NCBI RefSeq assembly: GCF_041200175.1
Contig: NZ_CP165727.1
Coordinates: 4,901,501 to 4,965,500 of the forward strand
Source of the DNA: Streptomyces sp. R33
GTDB lineage: Bacteria; Actinomycetota; Actinomycetes; Streptomycetales; Streptomycetaceae
Length of the DNA: 64,000 bases
Reading direction: 5' to 3'
Positions within the stretch are counted from its first letter, which is position 1, and each line of letters opens with the position of its first letter. Shown here piece by piece: positions 54,811 through 62,786 of this stretch. The translations under genes were made by a program, and so were the position numbers. The notes below the pieces were generated by a model. That model was given only the letters and a program-made list of their open reading frames with translations. It was not told the origin of the DNA and did no database searches.

Positions 54811-54843
54811 TTCGGGAACCACCTCCCTTCTCGTGTACGGCCG

Positions 54844-54872
54844 AGCCTAGAACCGCTTCCCGAGGTCCTCAA
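54844..54872 (-). promoter_or_regulatory. Consensus-like promoter of the small RNA
   Basis: TTGAGG (54872-54867), a 17-nt spacer and TAGGCT (54849-54844) form one of the best vegetative promoters in the window, with no annotated-size gene downstream of it. Confidence 0.65.
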
Positions 54873-54976
54873 GTGATTTATTTCGGGGCGATTCAGGGAA
54901 TGCGGTGTGGGCTGCGTCACGTTCCAGTTGAATGATCTGACGTGCCGCACACGCGAACACCTGCAGGGGGTGCCAG

Positions 54977-56323
54977 GTGAGTGCTTCCGGACGGAGTGAG
55001 ACCACCGACGATCTGCTCGCAGCGCTGCTGGACGGGATGGACGCGGCCCTGTGCGCGTTCGACTCCGACGGCGTGATCACGCACTGGAACCGGGAGGCCG
55101 AGCGGATCCTCGGCTGGACCGCCGCCGAGGCGGTCGGGCGCAAGGGGTTCGCCGGGTGGGCCGTGCGGGCCGCCGACGCGCAGGACGTCGAGGAGCGGCT
55201 CATGGCCGCGCAGGACGTGCCCGGGCGCCAGGTGCACGAGTTCGCTCTGCTGACCAAGGAGGGCGGGCGGGTGCTCGTGCGGACCCAGTCCGCCGGGGTG
55301 CCCGGGGCGGACGGGAAGCCCGCCGGGGTGTACTGCGCCTTCAGCGAGGTGCACGCGCAGATCGACCTGGAGCGGTCCATCGCGCTCAGCGAGGCGCTGA
55401 TGGACGACGCCTCGTGGGGTGTCGTCCTCGTCGATGTGGATCTGCGGCCCGCCGTGGTCAACGCGCACGCCGCCCGCGCCTTCGGATCGGGGCGCACCGC
55501 GCTGCTCGGCCGGCCGCTGGGGGAGCTGCTGGTCCAGGGCGTCGAGGAGCTGGAGGGGGCGCTGCAGCACGTGCTCGCCGACGGGTCGCCGCCGGCGCCC
55601 GTGGAGCTGTGGGTGTCCGTGCGTACGCCGGAGGGGGTGCGGCGGCGGTGCTGGCGGTCCGGGTTCCTGCGGCTGGGGTCGCCGCTCGCGGAGGAGCCGG
55701 TGCCACTCGGGGTCGGCTGGCTGTTCCAGGACATCACCGAGGCCCGGCAGACGGCGCTGGACACGGCGCAGCTGCGGTTCCGCGCCGGCCAGCTGCACCG
55801 CTCGGGCCGGGCGGCCGCCGAGTGCGAGGACCCGGCCGAGGCGGCCGCCGTACGGCTGGACTTCGCCCTGGCCGGCTTCGCGGAGCACGCGCTGCTCGAC
55901 GTACTGGAGCAGTCGGCCGCCCCGGACCGCCAGCGCCTCGTACGGGTGGCGGCCTCGCCGCCGATGCTGCCCGGGGCGGGGCCGGCGGCGGGGGCGAGCC
56001 AGGCCCGGTACGAGCCGGGGCATCCGGCGCTGCAGGCGCTGGACCGGATCGGCTCGGTGCGTACGAGTGCCCCGCGCGGGGAGGCGGCCGCGGGCTGGGC
56101 GCGGGAACGGCAGTGGCCGCAGGACGCGGCGCACGTGCTGTGCACGGTGCTGCGCAGCCGCGGGCGGACCCTGGGCGCGCTGACGTTCGTACGGGGCGCT
56201 TCGCGGGCCGCCTTCGAGCAGGCGGACGCGGCGTACGCGGAGGAGGTGGCGGCCCGGGTCGCGGCCGATCTCGACCTGGCCGCCCGGCCGCGCACCCCCG
56301 GCGACGGATTACCGCGTTCCTAG
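54977..56323 (+). CDS. PAS-PAS-GAF-like sensory protein without output domain
   Basis: The 448-aa protein has a first PAS domain (about 10-125: LLDGMDAALCAFDSDGVITHWNREAERILGWTAAEAVGR), a second PAS (about 145-265: WGVVLVDVDLRPAVVNAHAARAFG, GWLFQDITEAR) and a C-terminal GAF-like region (about 285-440). Streptomyces relatives usually add a PP2C/SpoIIE phosphatase, which is missing here. The gene carries an in-frame TTA codon (56309-56311, codon 445 of 448), so its last residues depend on the bldA tRNA. The start is GTG 54977 behind a G-run. Confidence 0.8.
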   Translation: MSASGRSETTDDLLAALLDGMDAALCAFDSDGVITHWNREAERILGWTAAEAVGRKGFAGWAVRAADAQDVEERLMAAQDVPGRQVHEFALLTKEGGRVLVRTQSAGVPGADGKPAGVYCAFSEVHAQIDLERSIALSEALMDDASWGVVLVDVDLRPAVVNAHAARAFGSGRTALLGRPLGELLVQGVEELEGALQHVLADGSPPAPVELWVSVRTPEGVRRRCWRSGFLRLGSPLAEEPVPLGVGWLFQDITEARQTALDTAQLRFRAGQLHRSGRAAAECEDPAEAAAVRLDFALAGFAEHALLDVLEQSAAPDRQRLVRVAASPPMLPGAGPAAGASQARYEPGHPALQALDRIGSVRTSAPRGEAAAGWARERQWPQDAAHVLCTVLRSRGRTLGALTFVRGASRAAFEQADAAYAEEVAARVAADLDLAARPRTPGDGLPRS

Positions 56324-56336
56324 GGGGTGTCGTCGC

Positions 56337-57092
56337 TCAGTGGCGGAAGAAGATCCTGTCGCCGTACTCCTGCAGGACGCGGCCGTTCCATTCGTGGCCG
56401 CCGTCGACGTTGCCCGAGCGCAGCAGCGGGGGCTCCATGCCGCGGGCGGCGAGCTCGCCGGCGGCCGCCGCCATCACGGCCTGCATGATCGCGCTGGTCA
56501 CGACGGTGGAGGCGGGCGCGAAGGGCGCGTCGATGCCGTCGAGGCTCAGTTCGGCGTCGCCGACCGCGATCTTGCTGTCGAGGACGATGTCGCAGTGGTC
56601 CTTGAGGAAGGTGCCCGAGACGTGCCGCGACCTGGTCTCCGTCGCGTACGCCACGGAGGTCACGCCGATGACCTTCAGGCCGATGGCGCGGGCGTTCATG
56701 GCCATCTCGACGGGCAGGGCGTTGCGCCCGGAGAGGGAGATGATCACGAGGACGTCACCCCGGGCGGCCGGGCTGCTGTCGAGGACGGCCCCGGCGAGGC
56801 CGTCGACCCGCTCCAGGGCGCTGCCGAGGGTGGCCGGCATGACGTCGATGCCGACGGTGCCGGGGACGGCGAGGAAGTTCATCAGGGCGAGTCCGCCGGC
56901 CCGGTAGACCACGTCCTGGGCGGGGAGCGAGGAGTGGCCCGCGCCGAAGGCGAAGAGCCGGTTCCCGGCGGCGACGGCGTCGGCGACGGCGGCGCCGGCC
57001 TCGGCGATGTGCGCGGCCTCCTCGTCGCGCACGCGCTGCAGGAGCCCGATCGCGGCGTCGAGGAACTGACCGGCCAGCTTGCTCTCGCTCAT
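56337..57092 (-). CDS. SIS-domain sugar isomerase-like protein
   Basis: The 251-aa protein has a helical N-terminus and a SIS fold with FAFGAGHSSLPAQDVVYRAGG (about 47-67), VLVIISLSGRNALPVEMAM (about 113-131) and TVVTSAIMQAVMAAAAG. It resembles phosphosugar-binding proteins of the UPF0309/YfeU-like group (phosphoheptose or MurNAc-6-P type chemistry). The substrate is not assigned. It is divergent from dmdR1. The start is ATG 57092. Confidence 0.85.
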   Translation of the reverse strand: MSESKLAGQFLDAAIGLLQRVRDEEAAHIAEAGAAVADAVAAGNRLFAFGAGHSSLPAQDVVYRAGGLALMNFLAVPGTVGIDVMPATLGSALERVDGLAGAVLDSSPAARGDVLVIISLSGRNALPVEMAMNARAIGLKVIGVTSVAYATETRSRHVSGTFLKDHCDIVLDSKIAVGDAELSLDGIDAPFAPASTVVTSAIMQAVMAAAAGELAARGMEPPLLRSGNVDGGHEWNGRVLQEYGDRIFFRH

Positions 57093-57282
57093 ACGCCGAT
57101 GGCCCTTCCAGAGGTGGGGTTCGTCCGTGTCCGCCGCTCACCGTGCGGTCTGGACCAAGGGCGTGTCAATACGAACGTCAACGGATGTCCCGGGCGGGGC
57201 TTGACGTCAGGCACGGGACGGTTGTCCGCGCGATGCGTCAGAATTGGGGACAGGGCCAGCGCACGATATCCGAGGGGCACGA

Positions 57283-57975
57283 ATGTCCGGACTGATCGAT
57301 ACCACGGAGATGTATCTCCGCACCATCCTCGAGCTGGAAGAGGAAGGCGTGGTCCCCATGCGCGCCCGTATCGCCGAGCGGCTCGACCAGAGCGGCCCGA
57401 CGGTGAGCCAGACGGTGGCGCGCATGGAGCGGGACGGCCTGGTGGCCGTGGCGAGCGACCGTCACCTGGAGCTGACGGAGGAGGGCCGGCGCCTCGCGAC
57501 GCGCGTGATGCGCAAGCACCGGCTAGCGGAATGCCTGCTCGTCGACGTCATCGGCCTGGAGTGGGAGCAGGTGCACGCCGAGGCCTGCCGCTGGGAGCAC
57601 GTGATGAGCGAAGCGGTGGAGCGGCGGGTGCTGGAGCTGCTGCGCCACCCGACGGAATCGCCGTACGGGAACCCGATTCCGGGGCTGGAGGAGCTGGGCG
57701 AGAAGGCCGAGGCGGACCCGTTCCTGGAGGACGGCATGGTCAGCCTGTCGGAGCTGGACCCGGGTGCGGACGGCAAGACGGTGGTCGTGCGCCGGATCGG
57801 GGAGCCGATCCAGACGGACGCCCAGCTGATGTACACGCTGCGGCGGGCGGGTGTGCAGCCCGGCTCGGTGGTCAGCGTGACCGAGTCGCCGGGCGGTGTG
57901 CTGGTCGGCAGCGGCGGCGAGGCCGCAGAGCTGGACGCGGAGATCGCCTCGCACGTGTTCGTCGCCAAGCGCTGA
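57283..57975 (+). CDS. dmdR1: DtxR/IdeR-family iron-dependent repressor
   Basis: The 230-aa protein has an N-terminal winged HTH (MRARIAERLDQSGPTVSQTVARMERDGL, 26-53). All metal ligands sit at exact DtxR numbering: Met10, His79, Glu83, His98, Cys102, Glu105, His106. A C-terminal SH3-like domain follows (about 150-230). Fe(II)-bound DmdR1 represses siderophore and iron genes in Streptomyces. The ATG at 57283 is preceded by GAGGGG. A long ORF on the opposite strand covers most of the gene, as reported for adm in S. coelicolor. Confidence 0.94.
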   Translation: MSGLIDTTEMYLRTILELEEEGVVPMRARIAERLDQSGPTVSQTVARMERDGLVAVASDRHLELTEEGRRLATRVMRKHRLAECLLVDVIGLEWEQVHAEACRWEHVMSEAVERRVLELLRHPTESPYGNPIPGLEELGEKAEADPFLEDGMVSLSELDPGADGKTVVVRRIGEPIQTDAQLMYTLRRAGVQPGSVVSVTESPGGVLVGSGGEAAELDAEIASHVFVAKR

Positions 57976-58194
57976 CCGGTGGCCGCCGGCCACTGACCGT
58001 ACGCACGCGACGTTCGAGGGGGTGGAAGTGGGCGGTCCCGGCGCCTTGCGGCGCCGGGACCGGTCCTCCCCTTTGTTGACCTGGAGCCCCGAGCTCTCAA
58101 GGTCATCCCCTTCGGACCGTCTTCCCCGAGCGGCCCGCCTCCCTGTTGAAAGGATCTCCATCGGCAGTGGCGGCCAATCCTTGAGCAAGGTCAC
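57523..58194 (-). CDS. Antisense ORF in the position of adm
   Basis: This is an uninterrupted 223-codon frame on the strand opposite dmdR1, starting GTG 58194 downstream of dmdR1 and ending within its HTH-to-metal-site region. The product is Arg/Gln/His/Leu-rich and has no known domain. In S. coelicolor an antiparallel gene (adm) overlapping dmdR1 was reported to be expressed. GC-rich coding DNA often yields such frames by chance, so expression here is unproven. Confidence 0.35.
   Translation of the reverse strand: MTLLKDWPPLPMEILSTGRRAARGRRSEGDDLESSGLQVNKGEDRSRRRKAPGPPTSTPSNVACVRSVAGGHRSALGDEHVRGDLRVQLCGLAAAADQHTARRLGHADHRAGLHTRPPQRVHQLGVRLDRLPDPAHDHRLAVRTRVQLRQADHAVLQERVRLGLLAQLLQPRNRVPVRRFRRVAQQLQHPPLHRFAHHVLPAAGLGVHLLPLQADDVDEQAFR
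58034..58061. terminator. Strong terminator downstream of dmdR1
   Basis: A perfect 12-bp stem, GGTCCCGGCGCC (58034-58045) with GGCGCCGGGACC (58050-58061), has a TTGC tetraloop. A smaller GTGGCC/GGCCAC hairpin (57979-57993) lies directly after the dmdR1 stop. The strong stem is inside the proposed antisense ORF. Confidence 0.85.
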
Positions 58195-58279
58195 TCAAAA
58201 GAGCGGTGTTGGAGCCGAGAACCCCGTTTTCGAATACGGGTTCGATAGTCTGGCCGCGAGCGAAGGGGGTGCATCTGCC

Positions 58280-59149
58280 GTGGTACAGCGCATCGATGTG
58301 ACAGGAGCCGACGGTGTGCGCCTGGCCGCCTGGGAGTTCCGGGAATCCGCCGCCACTGCGCCCCCGGACCCCGACGTGCCCAGGGTGCTGTTACTCCACG
58401 GCCTGATGGGCCGCGCCTTCCACTGGGCGGGCACCGCCCGCTGGCTCGCCGAGAGCCGCCGTGTCGTGGCCCTCGACCAGCGCGGCCACGGCCAGAGCGA
58501 CCGCCCCTCCGCCGGCCCGTACACACGCGAGGCCTTCGTGGCCGACGCCGAGGCCGTCGTCGAGCAGCTCGGCCTCGGCCCCGTGACCCTGATCGGCCAC
58601 TCCATGGGCGCCCTCACCGGCTGGCAGCTGGCCGCCCGCCGCCCCGACCTGGTCGAGGCCCTGGTCATCTGCGACATGCGCGCCTCCGCCCTCGGCGAGG
58701 CCTCCCAGCAGGAATGGGAGGAATGGTTCCACCGCTGGCCCCTCCCCTTCCCCACCCAGGACGCCGCCCGCCGCTGGTTCGGCGAGGACGACCCCCGGGT
58801 GGAACGCCCCGACCCCGGCCGCGGCGCCTTCTTCGCCGAGGTGATGCACCAGGCGCAGGACGGCTGGCGCCCCCTGTTCTCCCGCCGCCAGATGCTCAGG
58901 GCCCGCGAGACCTGGGTCCATGACGCGCACTGGGAGGAACTGGCCCAGGTCCGCTGCCCGACCCTCGTCGTCCGGGGCCTGGACGGTGAACTCGGCCGCG
59001 CGGAGGCCCAGGAGATGGTCCGCGTCCTGCCCGCCGGCCAGTACGCCGAGATCCCCGACGCGGGCCACTACCTCCACTACGACCAGCCGGCGGCCTGGCG
59101 CGCCGCCCTGGAACCCTTCCTGGACCAGGTCAGGGCCGCCGCGCCCTGA
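58280..59149 (+). CDS. Alpha/beta hydrolase with TTA codon
   Basis: The 289-aa protein has an oxyanion-region HGLMGRAFHW, GHGQSDRP, the nucleophile elbow GHSMGALTG, and the catalytic His in DAGHYLHYDQP. The substrate is unknown. Codon 38 is TTA (58391-58393), so expression should depend on bldA. GTG 58280 has AGGGGG 10 nt upstream and TAGTCT about 32 nt upstream; a TTG at 58181 would add 33 residues but has no ribosome site. It is convergent with the ABC permease gene. Confidence 0.85.
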   Translation: MVQRIDVTGADGVRLAAWEFRESAATAPPDPDVPRVLLLHGLMGRAFHWAGTARWLAESRRVVALDQRGHGQSDRPSAGPYTREAFVADAEAVVEQLGLGPVTLIGHSMGALTGWQLAARRPDLVEALVICDMRASALGEASQQEWEEWFHRWPLPFPTQDAARRWFGEDDPRVERPDPGRGAFFAEVMHQAQDGWRPLFSRRQMLRARETWVHDAHWEELAQVRCPTLVVRGLDGELGRAEAQEMVRVLPAGQYAEIPDAGHYLHYDQPAAWRAALEPFLDQVRAAAP

Positions 59150-59217
59150 CGGCGCCGAGGTGAGGCGTATCAGCAGGCTGTCAGCGGGCGGGGCGGCGGT
59201 TCCGTTCCGGCGGCGGC

Positions 59218-60876
59218 TCAGCCCTTGCTGACCGCCAGCAGGATCTCCGGCAGCTTCCGGGCCACCGTCGGCGCCGCCAGGCGCAGGCCAGCCCACGTGG
59301 CGAGCGTGCCCCAGGCCGCCCCCAGCGGCAGCAGGATCCAGGTGAGCGACGGGTGGTCCGCCACGCTGAGGTAGACCGCCAGGACGATCACCGGCGAGCA
59401 GATCACCGCGGATGCGAGCATGCCGCCGAAGATGCCCGCCCAGGCGAGCCCGCCCTGCCCCGGGGCGACGTTCTTGAAGGCGCCGTCCGTCGGGATCGAG
59501 TACGGGAAGTGGGCCGAGGCCAGCGCCCCCGTGCACAGCATCGAGCCCAGCAGGGCCAGCCCCACCCCGAGCGCCGCCGGGAAACCGCCCCAGTTGTGGA
59601 CCAGCGCCGCCGTGACGGCCGTGACCACGACCGTGTAGGGGACGGTGACCAGGGCCAGGGCGTACGCGCGGGCCCGCAGCTCCGCGAACGCATCCCGCGG
59701 GGTCGCAATGGTCTGCGCGACCATCCAGAACGCCCCGGTGTCCTGCCCGAACTGGTTGTACATCTGGACGCCGAGCATGCCCGCGCCGAAGCAGGCCAGG
59801 TACACCGAGCCCGTTCCCTGAAGGGCGTTGAAGACCGGGATGATCAGGCCGATCGCCAGCGCCGTCACCCACGCCGACTTCGTCTTCGGGTCACGGACCA
59901 CGTACCGCAGCGTGCGCTGCATGACCGCGCCCGTCCGCCCGCCCGGCAGGAACGACCAGACCCCGGCGCCGTCCGCGGAATCCCGCTTCGCCGACGGCTG
60001 CGAGGCCGCGATCGTCGATCCGTCCGGGGTGACCATCAGCGTCGTCAGGCTCCGCTCCCAGAACCGCAGGAGCAGCACCAGCGCCAGGACGGTCACGGCC
60101 AGCTGGCCCGCCGCCACGCCGTACGAGCCCTTGCTCGCGGAGTCCACCATGCCGACGGCCGTCGCGGGCGGCAGCCACCGCACCACGGCCTCGACCGGTT
60201 CCAGCTGGGCCAGGCCGCCCGACTGGAACAGGCGCTGGCTCCCGAAGTTGGCCAGCTGCGCGCCCACCGCGATCAGCAGCCCGCTGAGCAGCGCGAGGTC
60301 ACGTCCCTTGCGGCTGGTCAGCAGCCGGACGTTGGCCGTGGCCACCGCGCGGGCCAGCGTGACGCAGCCCAGCACCAGCAGCGGTACGGCCGGTACGGCG
60401 GCCACGATGCCCGCCGCGCCCCGCGCGACGGCCACCACCGAGCCCACCGCCAGGCAGACCGTGAACAGCGGGCCGATGCCGACCAGTGAGGAGGCCAGCA
60501 GGGCCCGTACGAGCGGTCGCGGCCGCAGCGGCAGCATGACCAGCCGGCTCGGGTCGAGCGTCTCGTCCCCGCTGGGGAAGAACAGCGGCATGAACGTCCA
60601 GCCCAGCGCCAGGATCGCGGCGAGCAGGACGACGACCGTGCCCGCGTGCGCGTTCCCGTGCAGCACGGCCAGGCCGAGCATCGCGAAGCAGGCCACGACC
60701 AGCGCGAGCGCCAGCGAGCCGAAGTAGGCGGCCTTGCGCTTCGACGAGCCCTTGAGCCCGTTGCGGATCAGCGACAGCTTCAGGCGGACGAAGACGGAGG
60801 TCAGGTCGACCGCGCCGGCCACGGCCGGTGCCGTGGCCGTGGCGGTGGCCGGAGCGGAGGCGGATGCGGCGCTCAT
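59218..60876 (-). CDS. ABC exporter membrane protein
   Basis: The 552-aa protein has an Ala/Thr N-tail and about 12 hydrophobic segments in two halves, joined by a polar loop (PDGSTIAASQPSAKRDSADG, about 285-304). The conserved piece RNGLKGSSKRKAAYFGSLALAL follows the N-tail. It is coupled to the ATPase gene by a 4-nt ATGA overlap (60873-60876). The layout resembles large two-half ABC-2-like permeases of Gram-positives. The cargo is unknown. Confidence 0.82.
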   Translation of the reverse strand: MSAASASAPATATATAPAVAGAVDLTSVFVRLKLSLIRNGLKGSSKRKAAYFGSLALALVVACFAMLGLAVLHGNAHAGTVVVLLAAILALGWTFMPLFFPSGDETLDPSRLVMLPLRPRPLVRALLASSLVGIGPLFTVCLAVGSVVAVARGAAGIVAAVPAVPLLVLGCVTLARAVATANVRLLTSRKGRDLALLSGLLIAVGAQLANFGSQRLFQSGGLAQLEPVEAVVRWLPPATAVGMVDSASKGSYGVAAGQLAVTVLALVLLLRFWERSLTTLMVTPDGSTIAASQPSAKRDSADGAGVWSFLPGGRTGAVMQRTLRYVVRDPKTKSAWVTALAIGLIIPVFNALQGTGSVYLACFGAGMLGVQMYNQFGQDTGAFWMVAQTIATPRDAFAELRARAYALALVTVPYTVVVTAVTAALVHNWGGFPAALGVGLALLGSMLCTGALASAHFPYSIPTDGAFKNVAPGQGGLAWAGIFGGMLASAVICSPVIVLAVYLSVADHPSLTWILLPLGAAWGTLATWAGLRLAAPTVARKLPEILLAVSKG

Positions 60877-61715
60877 CGGGCCGCCTGCCCGCCGAGCCAG
60901 TCCAGCGAGTCGCCCGCGTCGCGGGCGCCCGCGCCGACCAGCTCCAGGAACGCGGCCTGCAGCGAGGGCGCGTCACCCCGTACGTCTGCCAGCGGGCCCG
61001 CGGCGCGGATCCGGCCGGCGGCCATGACGGCGACCCAGTCGCACAGCGACTCGACCAGCTCCATGACGTGGGAGGAGAAGACGACCGTGGCGCCGGACGA
61101 GGTGTACCGTTCCAGCACCCCGCGGATGGTCTGCGCCGACACCGGGTCGACGCCCTCGAACGGCTCGTCCAGGAACAGCACTTCGGGGTTGTGCAGCAGG
61201 GCGGCCGCCAGGCCGATCTTCTTCCGCATGCCCGTCGAGTAGTCCACGACCAGCTTGTGCTGCGAGCCCGCGAGGTCCAGGACGTCCAGCAGCTGCGTGG
61301 CCCGCTTGTCGGTCTCCTCGCCCGGCAGTCCGCGCAGCCGGCCCATGTAGCCGAGCAGTTCGCGCCCCGAGAGCCGCTCGAACAGCCGCAGCCCCTCCGG
61401 CAGCACGCCGATCCGCGACTTCACCTCGACCGGGTCGCTCCACACGTCGTGCCCGGCGACGAAGACCCGCCCCATGTCGGGGCGCAGCAGCCCGGTCACC
61501 ATCGACAGCGTCGTCGTCTTGCCCGCGCCGTTCGGCCCGACCAGGCCGATGAACTGCCCCGCGGGCAGCTCGAGGTCGATCCCCGCGACCGCGACCTGTT
61601 CGCCGAAGCGCTTCCACAGGCCCTCTACCCGTACCGCCGCCCGTCCGGCGGACGGCGCGGTTCGCGCGCCGTCCGGTCCGTACGTCCCACCCGTCGCATC
61701 TGCCTGGTCCGGCAT
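60873..61715 (-). CDS. ABC transporter ATP-binding protein
   Basis: The 280-aa protein has Walker A GPNGAGKTT (about 59-67), Q/loop region IGVLPEGLRLFERLSGRELL, an atypical signature YSTGMRKKIGLAAAL instead of LSGGQ, Walker B VLFLDEPFEGVDP, and the switch His in FSSHVME. STGMRKK signatures are common in this exporter subgroup. It partners with the permease downstream. The start is ATG 61715 after GAGGCAGGCGC. Confidence 0.92.
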   Translation of the reverse strand: MPDQADATGGTYGPDGARTAPSAGRAAVRVEGLWKRFGEQVAVAGIDLELPAGQFIGLVGPNGAGKTTTLSMVTGLLRPDMGRVFVAGHDVWSDPVEVKSRIGVLPEGLRLFERLSGRELLGYMGRLRGLPGEETDKRATQLLDVLDLAGSQHKLVVDYSTGMRKKIGLAAALLHNPEVLFLDEPFEGVDPVSAQTIRGVLERYTSSGATVVFSSHVMELVESLCDWVAVMAAGRIRAAGPLADVRGDAPSLQAAFLELVGAGARDAGDSLDWLGGQAAR

Positions 61716-61825
61716 GCGCCTGCCTCTCGCTGTGTTCCCCGTGGTCCTGCGTTCTTCACGATAGGAGGGCGGGGTGAGGCGGGGCAGTTACTTATGTCAT
61801 GAGTTTCCGTACAGGAATGTCCCTG

Positions 61826-61891
61826 TCCTGACCTGCGGTCTTCCGAGGATCTCCGCGGATCTCCGGAGATCCTCCGGGGCGCAGGTCAGGA
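61826..61891. terminator. Long nested hairpin, terminator of the primase-like gene
   Basis: The outer 12-bp stem TCCTGACCTGCG (61826-61837) pairs with CGCAGGTCAGGA (61880-61891). The inner 11-bp stem GAGGATCTCCG (61845-61855) pairs with CGGAGATCCTC (61864-61874). Both are perfect. The stop codon of the minus-strand gene (61886-61888) lies in the outer stem. Confidence 0.85.
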
Positions 61892-62572
61892 GCTGCGGCG
61901 GTCCCGGTCCGCCGCGGCCTCGCGACCGCAGGCGTACGCCAGCGCGGCGATCAGCTCCTCCGTGTCCGGCAGCCAGCGGTTCGCCGGGGTCGGCCGGCGC
62001 GCCCACTGGACCGAGCCCCGGCCGCCGAAGCGGGTGGGCGGGGCGGCCACGTACTCGCCCTCGCCCCGCGCGACGAGGTCGATCGAGGCCGCCGACCAGC
62101 CGAGCTTGCGCACGAGGTCCGGCACCTTCGCCCCGGCGCCCGGCAGCACGAAGAACAGCATCCGGTGGTCGGGCGTGAGGGCGACCGGCCCCAGGGTGCG
62201 CTCCATCCGCTCGAGGCGCGCCAGCGCCAGGAACCCGGCGGAGTCCGGCACGTCCAGCGCGTCGAACGTCCGGCCCGTCGGCAGCAGGATCGAGGCCTCG
62301 GGGCGCTTCGCCCAGATCCGCCGCACCTGGACCGCGCTGCCCGTGGCCAGCGCCGCCCAGTCCTTCACCGTGGCGTGCGCGCCCGGCGCCGGGCAGTCCT
62401 GCGCCCCGCAGGAGCAGAGCTCCCGCCCGTCCGCGGACTCCAGCCAGGTGCCGGCGAAGACGTCCCAGTGCCGTTCTTCCGCGTACCGCACGGCATGGTC
62501 CAGCAGCTGCTCGCCGCGCTGCTTGGGGATGGGTGCGGTCTCCGTGACTGCGATGGTCTCTTCCACGCCCAT
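61886..62572 (-). CDS. Bifunctional primase/polymerase-like protein (stand-alone)
   Basis: The 228-aa protein resembles the Prim-Pol N-terminal domain. It has LLDHAVRYAEERHWDVFAGTWLE, a Cys/His set (CSCGAQDCPAPGAHATVKDW, about 54-73) common in actinobacterial members, RPEASILLPTGRTFDALDVP at the acidic motif I position, and VAAPPTRFGGRGSVQWARRP. No helicase domain follows. Whether it retains polymerase activity is unclear. The start is ATG 62572 with GGGAG 5 nt upstream. A very strong hairpin overlaps its stop. Confidence 0.75.
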   Translation of the reverse strand: MGVEETIAVTETAPIPKQRGEQLLDHAVRYAEERHWDVFAGTWLESADGRELCSCGAQDCPAPGAHATVKDWAALATGSAVQVRRIWAKRPEASILLPTGRTFDALDVPDSAGFLALARLERMERTLGPVALTPDHRMLFFVLPGAGAKVPDLVRKLGWSAASIDLVARGEGEYVAAPPTRFGGRGSVQWARRPTPANRWLPDTEELIAALAYACGREAAADRDRRSS

Positions 62573-62744
62573 CACAACTCCCGGGGTCACCCGGGGTTAC
62601 GGGCGTAAACCGGCCGGTGGGCGGTGCATCGATCCTGCATACGGGGCGCACTGGAGCACGATTGGGGGCGCGTAGGAGGTCGGGGCGCCGGAGTTGGGTA
62701 GCGACACGACGCAGAGCGGATGATTCTCCGCAACTCAGGCGGGA

Positions 62745-62766
62745 AGTGATCATTCCAACGATCACC
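62745..62766 (+). promoter_or_regulatory. BldD-box-like inverted repeat
   Basis: AGTGA (62745-62749), 12 nt, TCACC (62762-62766) matches the classical BldD half-site description. The larger repeat is GTGATC/GATCAC. It lies 20 nt before the NsdA-like start codon. Confidence 0.45.
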
Positions 62767-62786
62767 CGCGGCTACTGGGGGTTTTC

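Larger units (their letters stand above)
54631..54838 (-). ncRNA. Candidate small RNA / short-ORF transcription unit
   Basis: This is a complete minus-strand unit of about 208 nt. It has a consensus-like promoter (54844-54872), a predicted start near 54838, AAGGGAGGTGG followed by a 12-codon ORF (54772-54810), about 70 nt of structured GC-rich RNA, and a 14-bp terminator stem (54631-54700). It converges on pdxH. I recognise no Rfam family. It may correspond to a small RNA already seen by RNA-seq in other Streptomyces. Confidence 0.6.
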
